A stretch of 22,076 nt of DNA from Syncephalis fuscata (GCA_025786725.1 JAHLTZ010000146.1:1-22076); one strand, 5' to 3'. Numbered from the stretch's first letter, positions 1 through 10,102 are shown. A program made the numbers and translations. Notes: generated by a model from the sequence alone, not told the origin.

Positions 1-9
1 CGGCTTTAG

Positions 10-450
10 ACAAATCTACCTTATGTTCTTTGGATAGTGGCATTCAGTCTTTCATTTATGGCTGTGCTGCATATAATGGAGCTGATTCTTGCACCCATTG
101 AAAAGGTTAAACTTACAAAGTTAGCAACATCTGCCAAGATTGTAGAAATGAAACCAAATGAATATCAACGCTTGCTATGCCGACTTCAAACGCCATTTAT
201 CCTAGATGCCATCAACAATCATAGTATGAAGATATTCTTACTGGTCAGTTTTATAACTTTTAATCTATCCATTATACTAACTAGTATATTTACATTTATC
301 TATATTATTTATACAATATAGGCCAATTTATCAACTGGATTGGTCAACTTTTCAATGCGTACGTTATACGCTTCTTCTATAACCTCCATGGCCGTCCTAT
401 CTGCCTATCTACTATTCATTTGCCTAGCTGCTACTAGTCTGGCCTATTAG
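10..450 (+). CDS. GWT1: GPI-anchored wall transfer protein 1 (inositol acyltransferase), C-terminal part
   Basis: GWT1/PIG-W is a multi-span ER membrane enzyme that acylates the inositol of GlcN-PI during GPI-anchor synthesis. Only the last two exons lie in the window. The first nine bases end in TTTAG and read as the end of an upstream intron. Exons are 10-243 and 322-450, joined in phase 0 across a 78-bp intron (GTCAGT...ATATAG). Seen: hydrophobic LPYVLWIVAFSLSFMAVLHI, then PFILDAINNHSMKIFLL, which continues after the intron as ANLSTGLVNFSMRTLY, and a final membrane segment before TAG. The block with P..L.AIN....FLLAN..TGLVN.SM.T is the hallmark of the C-terminus of this family (family knowledge). 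The N-terminal part lies outside the window. The gene looks intact here. An AATAAA at 535-540 could serve its 3' end. Confidence 0.9.
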
Positions 451-534
451 TGGCATGCCAAGCAACTTGTAAATCAAACGATGGCATCATACGTTCTACG
501 TAGAATCAATCGATCAATCCATTGAATCCACGTG

Positions 535-540
535 AATAAA
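535..540 (+). promoter_or_regulatory. Probable polyadenylation signal of GWT1
   Basis: An AATAAA hexamer lies 85 bp after the GWT1 stop codon in AT-rich sequence. Position and sequence fit a polyA signal; no transcript evidence is available. Confidence 0.45.
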
Positions 541-924
541 ATAAAAGTAAAAATGAAAATACTTTCGGCACTCATGTTTCCGCCACTTCTCACGATACAA
601 TACACACTGTGCACACAATGACATTTTGAGATAAGATGAAACAACATCAGTTTGTGGGTGGGCACCTATTAAATTGCCGATATATTTACTTTTTTCTTTT
701 GAACAAATCAAACACACGGGTCCATTAGTGAATGTGTGAATAAATGATGCTAATTTGCCCAGGCTATAATATATAGCCAAGTGGGTTCGGTCATCTAAAA
801 TGTCTGTGATATAACCACACATAACTTGTCAACAGCCATTGTTCATTGTTATTATTATGAATGTTATATTTATTAACATTTTATTATTGTTACTATAAGA
901 ATTTGCATCTTACACTTATTACTT

Positions 925-950
<26 letters not shown>
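925..950. repeat. (AC)13 microsatellite
   Basis: Thirteen uninterrupted AC units, followed by imperfect ACxCAC-rich sequence to about 970. It lies about 320 bp upstream of the ERT1-like start codon. Confidence 0.95.
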
Positions 951-955
<5 letters not shown>

Positions 956-1267
956 TAAACGCACTTGCACTCTTATACTTTCTACTTTAACCAAACCGAC
1001 GCACACCCCTACTATTCGACCCTTGCATTCACCCGGTTTCTTCCGTGGACGGACCGCTTATCATTGCTCGTGCGTAGTAGTAATAGTAGTAGTTTTGTGG
1101 TGGCTCGTTCCGACTCTAGAGAGACGTGCCAGTGCACTGTTGATTTTGGGAGGTGTAATAGTAACGCAGTAATTGCAGTGCTTAACTAAGCTTGATTGCG
1201 CCACTATTGGCAGCATTAGTGACTTGGTAGCTGCTATTAAGCAACTACTGGCAAACAACGGCTAGAC

Positions 1268-3512
1268 ATGTCCGAATCAATAAGCGCTATGACGCCCCCG
1301 GCGGGTAATTTAGTACGTGCTACAGTCAAGATGGAGCACCAACCTGCACATGCTGTATCTTCAATGGCCGCGTCAGCTTCGTCTTTTTCTTCCACTTCCA
1401 CGCCCACAGCGTCTGGTGTCATTCCTTTATCTTTTCACTCGCTATCGTCTACGCCTGGAAATCTACCGATTGCCTTTGTGCCTGCACCACTTCTATCGAC
1501 TACGATTAACTCGGCTGGCAATTCATTAACCGGATCACCTACGGCTTGTGCACGAACTGCCTCCATTGACCCAGGATTCGGTGGCTACTTAAAGGACCAA
1601 TCATTGCTATACAATAGCCATAACGGTAATAATAGCTATAATAGTAGTGCTGCTAGCAATAACGGTGGCACTGATACTTGCGCCTCGTTCCATCGACGGA
1701 AAAAAGCTTCGCGTGCCTGTCTTCATTGTCAAAAGGCACACTTAACGTGCGACGATAGTAAGTCATAGCTGCCTTTGTGGTGCACGCCATTCATAGATAT
1801 GACCGGCTAATGTTCATTTTCTGCCTTTGATTAGATCGACCTTGCCAGCGGTGTATTAAACGAGGTCTAACTGAAACGTGTGCAGACGGTTTAAGGAAAC
1901 GTGCCAAATATCTACAGGAATCACAAGAAGGTAAGTAATTTAAGCAGTTGTATGGCAGATACTTATATTTTGCTTATACCTAGAAGGAGCATCGTCACCC
2001 GAGAAAAGCACACCAGCAAGCTCAGCCAGCCAGATTGCTGATATCAATAATACGCCCACTGTCTCAACGTTTGATTATAGCGATTCGTTTTCTGCCGTTG
2101 CCGCCGCAGCAGCCGCAGCATTAGGCTCAGTAGCCAATACGAATTCGAGTGAGGAGACATCACCAGCCCCAGGATTTGACTTTGGCAGTGAAACATTAAA
2201 TCTGGAGTACGCCATTCTCAGTAGCATGCTGGCCAATCCTGCATTGGCGGCGCTCAGCAATGCTACTACAAGAAACAATGCGTCTCCATCGTCATCATCA
2301 CCACCAACAATGGCCGTGGATAATGCAAACATGTCATCCATCTATGCTGGCCTACCCGATATGAGTATGATTGAGACATCGGCATGGTCCAACTCATCTG
2401 CTTTGGCCCAGTCAGCATCGGGAGTGGAGGGTGTACTGTCCAATAGTGTCACCTCACAGCTGGGCCAATCTGCTTTACTATCATCTACAGCAGCAGCGGC
2501 AGCCGCGGCACTTTTAGCACAAACGCAGCAATCTATCACATTAAACGATGTCTCACTAGCACAGCCATTATCGCCATCCAATTATGCCAATCTCAATACG
2601 TATAGCAATAGTCAATCACATGCACAACAATTATCACAGCAACAGCAACAACAACAACAACAGCAGCAACAATATAATCTACTAAATGGCAGTAGAACAG
2701 CATTAAGTGCCTATGAACTGTACGCACAAGTACAAGAACCATATGACTACACGTCAGGATTCCATCATTTATTACAGCATTTGAAAGAGCGGTAAGTTTA
2801 CTGATTTATTAAATACTATTAATGTCTAATCATCATTCATTATTTTAGTATGAGTAAAGAAGATATGATGCGTGTATGTCGAGCGATGGCCTCAATTCGC
2901 CCATCTTTAATTGCACTTATTATGAATCTTACGCGTGAAGATCTAATTTTTATGGAAAAGTGTTTCCAACGCACATTATTGGTAATAGTCAAGTTATAAC
3001 AATAATAATATGTGCTAATAATATAATATTATAGGAATTTGAAAAACTAATAAGCTATTCTGGCACACCAACTGTTGTATGGCGACGTACTGGTCTTATT
3101 TCATTTGTAGGCAAGGAATTTACCCTATTAACACAATGGACACGCGACCAACTACTTGGCAAGCCCATGTATATTTATGAGGTAAGTGATATATGTGCTA
3201 TAGCTGATTAATGAATATTAATGTCATTGGCTGATATTATTAGCTAATGGATGTTCGCTCGGCCGTAAACTACTGGGAAGAGTTTTGTATGCACGCTTTT
3301 GATAATGCACATCAATCTGTACAGACAACGTGTACTCTACAGTCACCTGATGGTCGAAGTGTACCTTGCACTTTTTGCTTTACGATTAAACGAGATATAT
3401 TTGACATACCATTGGCTATTGTAGGCAACGTAAGTATAATGGAAAACGAATACAACAGCTATCCTCTAATTTGTTATTATAACTATTATAGTTTTTGCCA
3501 ATTCTTCGATAG
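1268..3512 (+). CDS. ERT1: Zn2Cys6 + PAS transcription factor, ERT1/AcuK gluconeogenesis-activator family
   Basis: A nuclear DNA-binding regulator; family members control gluconeogenesis and use of non-fermentable carbon (family knowledge). Exons: 1268-1757, 1835-1930, 1984-2791, 2849-2981, 3035-3181, 3244-3429, 3492-3512, total 626 aa. The Zn cluster is at residues 151-179 with spacing CX2CX6CX5CX2CX8C. It includes [14 protein letters not shown] and, across intron 1, [10 protein letters not shown], then LRKRAKYL: the characteristic ERT1/GSM1-type finger. A Ser/Ala/Asn-rich linker follows, with polyalanine runs and a 12-Gln tract near residue 415. From residue 510 a PAS domain begins ([17 protein letters not shown]...). 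The last exon is only seven codons long and gives the family ending GNFLPI followed by LR. Start: first ATG of the long frame, not confirmed. Within the ERT1/GSM1/RDS2 group the exact orthologue is uncertain. Confidence 0.92.
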
Positions 3513-4277
3513 TTCGGATTTTGCAACGAGCAAGCATTTAATATTTTTATTTTCATTTACAATTATAAATTTAATAATCAATTTATTTATTTAATGAAAA
3601 ATACTCACAATGATGATTATGCATAATGTATTATTTATCATCATTACTACTAATAATAGTAATGGTAAAAACAACTGACCTCAATTTTGGTATATCAAAT
3701 AGTAAAATGAAATCAAAATAGTCAAACAATTTTAAATAATAGTTTTAATCAGTGTAAATTGACCATCTGCGTTGTTGTAAAAGTGCATCATTGCTCATGT
3801 TTATGTATTAAATATTTAAAATAGCATATGACCCACATGATAGAGCAATGTGCAGTAGACAAGGCAAGTAAATGTCAAATATATCAGTGAATAGTCTATT
3901 TATCGTTGTTTTATACGAGAGGATACAGCGTATCAATATTATATTGTTTAGATATGCGAGTAGCAATATTAATTACACCATTTAGATTATCTTAACCACA
4001 AAGATACATTATTGCTGGTTTATACAGACTGATCAGCCGATTTGTAGATAACAGTCAATAGACTAGCCACATAAATAAAATTGTTTTTATTGGCCAGAAA
4101 CAAGAATAAAACACAAATTTCTCAGCTTGCTATCTGCAAGTCACTAAGATAGCACTAGGACTACAGCGTTGACACAAAGACATTTGTAGTTTCTTTGTCT
4201 GAATTAGATTTTAAACATGTGCATGTTTCGCACTTCTCGTCTAGTTTCTATTTATCGCCTGCTTCGATTCTTCAGCT
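3513..4277. other. Intergenic region, promoter of P450 copy 1
   Basis: A 765-bp AT-rich stretch. No open frame or RNA gene is convincing. From about 3740 onward it shows diverged similarity to the region upstream of P450 copy 2 (about 7285-7870), for example a shared GATAGAGCAAT block (3839-3849 here), so the promoter was copied together with the gene. Confidence 0.65.
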
Positions 4278-6340
4278 ATGCCTTCAGACTTATCAAGCTT
4301 AGTATTTTCAATGCTACCAAGCTGGGAAATGGGCGCAGCAGCTATTGTTGGCTATATAGCTTACAAGGTTGGCTATTATATGGATAATTAAATGGTATTA
4401 TTCATTAATGATATAATATATTCTGTTAAATAGTTTATTAAAAATGAATACCAGACACCATTAGCCAAATTGCCTGGACCATGTTTTGCTGTAATCCATG
4501 AGTATATCCTCATTGCTCAACAAATTTATAAGATGGAGCGGATAAAAGTTTATGAAATGCACGAGCGCTATGGAGCTATTGTGCGCATAGGCAAGTAGAA
4601 GGTGTGGATTTTAATAACATCGTTAATGTATATTATAGGCAAAGATACCATTTGGATATCCGATGCGGCAATGGTTCGCAAGGTTAACGGATCGTATCAA
4701 TATACCAAAGGACATGAGTATGATCACTTTCGCTTTAAGCACGATACGCTATTTAGCACAAGGTAAATTAGTATGTAAACATTTTTAATTAATATTTATT
4801 TTTATGACAATATAAAAAGAAATAACGAATATCATCGTGTACAGGTAGCTATTACGATTTAAGAGCTTATTGAATAAATAATTGAATGAGTTATTAGAAA
4901 CGATTAATGATGCCAGCATTTACACCAAATACATTGAATGATCTTGAGCCATTGATTTATAAAGTTGGTATTGCACGTCTTGTCGCACGCCTTCAAGAAT
5001 ATGCCGATTCTGGCCACAGTGTCGATCTAATAGTATTGCTAAAGGATATGAATTTTGTATGTTATATTATTTGTTACCACCTTTAATATTTATATAGTAT
5101 TGCTACTCTGCGTAGGATATCATGGGTGAAATCGGGTTTGGCGAGGCATTTGGACTAGTTGAAGGAAAAGAAAGCCTTCCCATTGTACAATGGATGCAAA
5201 GTAAAATGCGATATGGCACCCTAGTAAGTCTAAATAGCGGCTTGTCGAAATGTATTAACACAATCAGCTTAGAGATATATTCTTGGTAAACTTTTCTTTC
5301 CAAGTATGCATCCCAAATTGGTTCAAGATAGTGAAGCGATGGATAATGTATGTAGTTATAAATAGTTATATAGCCATTATTGATATATCAGTAATTAATG
5401 GATATATATAGTATACGCTGAAAGTAATCAAAAAAAGAAGAGAGGCTCCAATAACTGGAAGACAGGATATTCTACAGCGGTTATTAGATTCATTTGATAA
5501 AGAGACTGGAGCAACACTATCGGATCAAAGCATTAGGGCAGAGATCATTTCATTAATGTAAATACTATATATAATAATCATATAATAAATAACAACAACA
5601 ATACTGATTATTATCTAGGATTGCTGGTACAGATACTACAGCGCTAACACTAACATGGTAAGCTATTATATAAATGTTACAATTAAATTTAATTATTCGG
5701 TTTATTTATAGGACAATGCATTATTTACTCCAACATCCTGAATGTTTTAACCGTTTGGCCAATGAAATTAGATCCGTGTATCCTAATCCTGACACACCGA
5801 TGGTCTATAAAGATGTATTAGCGATGACTTATCTCGATGCTGTACTTCACGAATCAATGCGTATTCAACCAATTGCCATTCATGGTATGCCACGTATTAT
5901 TCCTGATGGTGGCACGCATCTTGGTGATTATTTTATTCCAGGCGGAGTAAGCATTATTAATACATACATACATTTAGTAATAATATGTTTATTTATGTTT
6001 AGACAACAGTCATGGTATCCGTTGGTGCTATGCAGATGAATAAGGATGTGTTTCCAGAACCAGAACTATTCCGGCCAGATCGATGGATTGATTCATCGCC
6101 TGAACAACTTGCAAAGATGAAATTTAATTTTACGCCTTTTTCAGTGGGGCCTCGTGCTTGCATTGGCCGCAGGTAAGCCATTCTTTTGTATTAATATTAT
6201 TTATTTACTTATTCATTTATTATATTTACATGTATTGAGTAGTCTGGCGTGGATGGAGTTACGGCTAACACTTGCCGGATCAGCGCGCCATTTTACCTTT
6301 GTGTCGTCTCCAGAAAATGATATGCGTCCTTTTTATCAAA
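4234..6340 (+). repeat. Tandem duplication unit, copy 1 (P450 gene)
   Basis: This block is repeated in direct orientation at 7871-9972, about 3.63 kb downstream. Identity is uneven: high (roughly 97%) over 4234-4770, lower across 4820-5557, and without a single difference from 5585 to 6280. Weaker similarity extends into both flanks (from about 3740, and at 6470-6510 compared with 10082-10125). Confidence 0.93.
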
Positions 6341-6393
6341 GTACGACAAGTCCTAGAGGAGGCAAATTTGTGGTACAAGTCTCACGAGTTTAA
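4278..6393 (+). CDS. Cytochrome P450 monooxygenase, tandem copy 1
   Basis: Probable ER-anchored haem-thiolate monooxygenase; substrate unknown. Twelve exons: 4278-4367, 4434-4590, 4639-4762, 4820-4844, 4898-5056, 5116-5223, 5273-5347, 5412-5557, 5619-5657, 5712-5946, 6003-6172, 6243-6393; 492 aa, the usual P450 length. Seen: N-terminal hydrophobic anchor (about residues 16-30), proline-rich LAKLPGP, I-helix AGTDTT (297-302), ExxR in HESMR (E355, R358), PDRW (411-414), and the haem loop FSVGPRACIG with Cys439. All catalytic landmarks are present. Intron 2 has a GC donor (GCAAGT at 4591). Exon 4 is a 25-bp microexon. Compared with copy 2, the usual YGPIVRI motif reads YGAIVRI here. General resemblance is to fungal benzoate-4-monooxygenase-like or CYP3/CYP4-clan enzymes, but no CYP family can be assigned by eye. 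Out-of-frame ATGs at 4217 and 4223 precede the chosen start. Confidence 0.95.
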
Positions 6394-7914
6394 ATTATGT
6401 TTATCAATAAAAGATTGCTTAATGATTTTATGCATTTTTTGCTTTACTTTAATTCGAATCATTACTGTATACTAAAATAGCTTTATTTGATATGAAAACA
6501 GCTACAATACTGTAACACTAGTACATATGCTTGGATTAATTTAGGTAGCACCATTGATTACATTGATATTATGACTAATGTGTTAACAATATAAATATTC
6601 TTATTACTATCTTATTATTTTATTCAGTAATATATTATATAATAATGCCAAATATAACAATATAAATAGCATGCGTATTTGAACGTCAATAAAGAACATT
6701 ATTCAATCCCTAGTCTTTATTTCTCTTATTTTACATCAACACCTGTTCAAGTGACCGCAACGGCATGCTGTATATTCTAGTTACAGTTGTCGCCACAGGA
6801 TCTTCCTGGTGAATACACTCAACCTATCACTCTTGCATGTGGTGGAGGCAGATTTGCTTTATTGATGGTTGGCAAATAAACTGCACCTACCAAGTTGATA
6901 CCAAGAATGCTCAAGAGAACGGTGAAAATCAGAAACACTAAACATCCTACCTTTTTGTCACCATAGAGGAGTATCTTACATCACAGATATGCCTAAAATG
7001 TAACAGTAGAAGATTGGGAAATAGAACAAATCATTAAGATGCAAGGAATCACACTGTACGTAGTAACAACAACAACTGCGAAACGACATGGAATTGCAAT
7101 CGATGGCTTTTATTAATATTTAATCAATCTTTCTATACATGGCCAACAACAACAACAATTGGTCTCGTGAATTTCAAGTAATCAAATGAAAACACTATAC
7201 TTGTGTTTTGTTATGCATAACAGTACGATTTGAATTAAAACGAATTTTGCTTTAAAGCCTCCAAATGTGGAAGTCAAAAATACAATTTAACCAATGTAAT
7301 TGATCATTTGCATTGTTGTAAAGGTAAATCAATGATCACATGCTTAATTTCATGCTGCATATTTGCTATTTAAAATATTGTGTAACTCATATGATAGAGC
7401 AATATGCAATACACAGGGAACGTAACTGTGAGTCATATCGGTAAATAGCTCTGCGTATCGCTGTTCTATATGTATGAATACAGTGTATTAATGCTATGCC
7501 ATCTGAACGTATGACTATCAATGGTAATGGTGTTGACATGAATAAGACAGCTAATTAATAAAATAAAATAGAATGAAACTCAATATTTTATTACAAGAAA
7601 TGGTAAATCATGTGTGTATTTATAATACGTGTGTGCTACACAAATATCTAAATATATTTATATGTTAAACAAGCTAAGAAATATTCTTCTTTTTAGTCTC
7701 ACGACAATACGTCATGATTACACTATTCATATTGTTTATGAGTTATAAAAATACATCATTGCTAATTCATTCAGATCACTTGACCAATTTGTATATAGTA
7801 AATAAATTATTTATATAATGGTAAGTTGTTTGCCTAAACTGGATTTTAGATATTCACAAATTGCCTTTTCTTCTCGTCTAGTTTCTATTTATCGCCTGCT
7901 TCGATTCTTCAGCT
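6394..7914. other. Long intergenic region between the two P450 genes
   Basis: 1,521 bp. The first 120 bp or so are the 3' flank of copy 1 (AATAAA at 6406-6411). 6700-7180 is less AT-rich than its surroundings and includes a 53-codon open frame on the - strand (6980-6819) that would encode one hydrophobic helix; it has no ATG and no supported splice partner. From about 7285 the sequence is a diverged copy of the promoter of P450 copy 1. No RNA gene or complete protein gene is seen. Confidence 0.6.
6406..6411 (+). promoter_or_regulatory. Probable polyadenylation signal of P450 copy 1
   Basis: AATAAA 13 bp after the TAA stop of copy 1. Position is close to the stop but compatible with a short 3' UTR. 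Confidence 0.4.
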
Positions 7915-9972
7915 ATGCCTTCAGACTTATCAAGCTTAGTATTTTCAATGCTACCAAGCTGGGAAATGGGTGCAGTAGCTATTGTTGGCTATATAGCTTA
8001 CAAGGTTGGCTATTATATGGATAATTAAATGGTATTATTCATTAATGATATAATATATTCTGTCAAATAGTTTATCAAAAATGAATACCAGACACCATTA
8101 GCCAAATTGCCTGGACCATGTTTTGCTGTAATCCATGAGTATATCCTCATTGCTCAACAAATCTATAAGATGGAACCGGTAAAAGTTTATGAAATGCACG
8201 AGCGCTATGGACCTATTGTGCGCATAGGCAAGTAGAAGGTGTGGATTTTAATAACATCGTTAATGTATATTATAGGCAAAGATACCATTTGGATATCCGA
8301 TGCGGCAATGATTCGTAAGGTTAACGGATCGTATCAATATACTAAAGGACATGAGTACGATCACTTTAGCTTTAAGCATGATACGCTATTTAGCACAAGG
8401 TAAATTAGTATGTAGACATTTTTAATTAATATTTATTTTTATGGCAATATAAAAAGAAATAACGAATATCATCGTGTACTGGTAATTATTGCTATTTAAG
8501 CCTTGATTAAGCAAATAGTCTAATGGATTATTAGAAACGATTAATGATGCCAGCATATGCAACAAATACTTTAAACGATCTTGAGCCATTGATTTATAAA
8601 GTTGGTATTGCACGTCTTGTCGTACGCCTTCAAGAATATGCCGATTCTGGTAGTAGTGTCGATCTAATGGACATGCTAAAGAAAATGACGTTTGTATGTT
8701 ATATTATTTGTTACTTTCTTCACTATACCTATATAACATTACCACTTTTTGTAGGACATTATTGGTGAAGTTGCATTTGGTAAAACATTTGGATTACTTG
8801 AAAAACAAGAAAGTCATCCAATTATAAAATGGATGCAAAGTAGGATTCAATATGGCACCCTAGTAAGATTAAATAGCGGTTTGTCGAAATGCGTTAACAC
8901 AACTAGCTTAGAAATTTCTCCTTGGTAGACTTTTCTTTTTAAATATGTATCCAAAATTGGTCCAAGATATTAATGCAATGGATAAGGTATGTATTATTGA
9001 TAGTTACATAATAGTTATTTATTATATAAATAATCAAATATAGTATGCAATCGATATAATCAAAAAAAGAAGAAAGGCTTTAGTAGCTGAAAGGCACGAC
9101 ATTTTGCAACGGTTACTAGATGCAGTTGACGAAGAAACTGGAGCAACGCTATCGGATGAATATATTACGGCAGAAATCGCTTCATTAATGTAAATACTAT
9201 ATATAATAATCATATGATAAATAACAACAACAATACTGATTATTATCTAGGATTGCTGGTACAGATACTACAGCGCTAACACTAACATGGTAAGCTATTA
9301 TATAAATGTTACAATTAAATTTAATTATTCGGTTTATTTATAGGACAATGCATTATTTACTCCAACATCCTGAATGTTTTAACCGTTTGGCCAATGAAAT
9401 TAGATCCGTGTATCCTAATCCTGACACACCGATGGTCTATAAAGATGTATTAGCGATGACTTATCTCGATGCTGTACTTCACGAATCAATGCGTATTCAA
9501 CCAATTGCCATTCATGGTATGCCACGTATTATTCCTGATGGTGGCACGCATCTTGGTGATTATTTTATTCCAGGCGGAGTAAGCATTATTAATACATACA
9601 TACATTTAGTAATAATATGTTTATTTATGTTTAGACAACAGTCATGGTATCCGTTGGTGCTATGCAGATGAATAAGGATGTGTTTCCAGAACCAGAACTA
9701 TTCCGGCCAGATCGATGGATTGATTCATCGCCTGAACAACTTGCAAAGATGAAATTTAATTTTACGCCTTTTTCAGTGGGGCCTCGTGCTTGCATTGGCC
9801 GCAGGTAAGCCATTCTTTTGTATTAATATTATTTATTTACTTATTCATTTATTATATTTACATGTATTGAGTAGTCTGGCGTGGATGGAGTTACGGCTAA
9901 CACTTGCCGGATTAGCGCGCCATTTTACCTTTGTGTCGTCTCCAGAAAATGATATGCGTCCTTTTTATCAAG
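7871..9972 (+). repeat. Tandem duplication unit, copy 2 (P450 gene)
   Basis: Direct repeat of 4234-6340. Exon lengths are identical to copy 1. The stretch 9217-9912 is base-for-base the same as 5585-6280, including three complete introns (9290-9343, 9579-9634, 9805-9874). Confidence 0.93.
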
Positions 9973-10025
9973 GCCCAGCAAGTCCCAAAGGAGGCGTGTT
10001 TGTAGTGCAAGTTTCACGGGCCTAA
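7915..10025 (+). CDS. Cytochrome P450 monooxygenase, tandem copy 2
   Basis: Paralogue of the preceding P450 gene with the same predicted role. Twelve exons: 7915-8004, 8071-8227, 8276-8399, 8457-8481, 8535-8693, 8755-8862, 8912-8986, 9044-9189, 9251-9289, 9344-9578, 9635-9804, 9875-10025; 492 aa. It has the same N-terminal anchor, AGTDTT I-helix, HESMR and FSVGPRACIG haem loop (Cys439). Differences cluster in exons 5-8 (residues about 133-294, the variable F/G-helix substrate-recognition part), for example KTFGLLEKQESHPII against EAFGLVEGKESLPIV in copy 1, and in the last 20 residues (SPKGGVFVVQVSRA). Here the early motif reads YGPIVRI, the usual P450 form. The GC-AG intron (donor at 8228) and the 25-bp microexon are kept. 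No stop or frameshift was found, so both copies can be functional. Confidence 0.95.
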
Positions 10026-10085
10026 ACTACACTCTATTATCTTATAATGTTAGCTTTTAATACTTACATTTAAATCATTAGTGTG

Positions 10086-10102
10086 AATAAAATAGCTTTA
10101 TT
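10086..10102. promoter_or_regulatory. Overlapping convergent polyA signals
   Basis: AATAAA on the + strand (10086-10091) lies 60 bp after the P450 copy 2 stop. TTTATT at 10097-10102 is AATAAA on the - strand, 66 bp after the stop of the STK11IP-like gene. The two transcripts would therefore overlap at their 3' ends. Confidence 0.5.

Larger units (their letters stand above)
451..1267. other. Intergenic region between GWT1 and the ERT1-like gene
   Basis: This 817-bp stretch holds the GWT1 3' flank and the promoter/leader of the ERT1-like gene. It contains a polyA-signal match (535-540), a 13-unit AC microsatellite (925-950) and one open frame of doubtful status on the - strand (514-822, listed under findings). 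No other convincing gene is seen. Confidence 0.7.

Noticed and set aside
861-1189. Open frames across the AC repeat upstream of the ERT1-like gene
   Set aside because: Their content is set by the microsatellite (Thr/His repeats) and by leader sequence; no domain and no splice support.
3430-3594. Extended C-terminus of the ERT1-like protein by read-through
   Set aside because: The stretch is an intron with canonical GTAAGT and TATAG; splicing restores the family C-terminus.
5674-6039. 121-aa ORF starting inside P450 copy 1 (and its twin at 9306-9671)
   Set aside because: It begins in an intron and runs through exon 10 into the next intron; it is part of the P450 gene, not a separate one.
7818-8024. 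68-codon + strand ORF at the start of P450 copy 2
   Set aside because: It overlaps exon 1 in another frame; exon 1 in the P450 frame gives the expected membrane anchor and splices cleanly. Kept only as a possible upstream ORF.
4234-10025. The P450 duplication as a transposon or viral element
   Set aside because: No terminal repeats, target-site duplication or transposase/replicase genes; a plain tandem gene duplication explains it.
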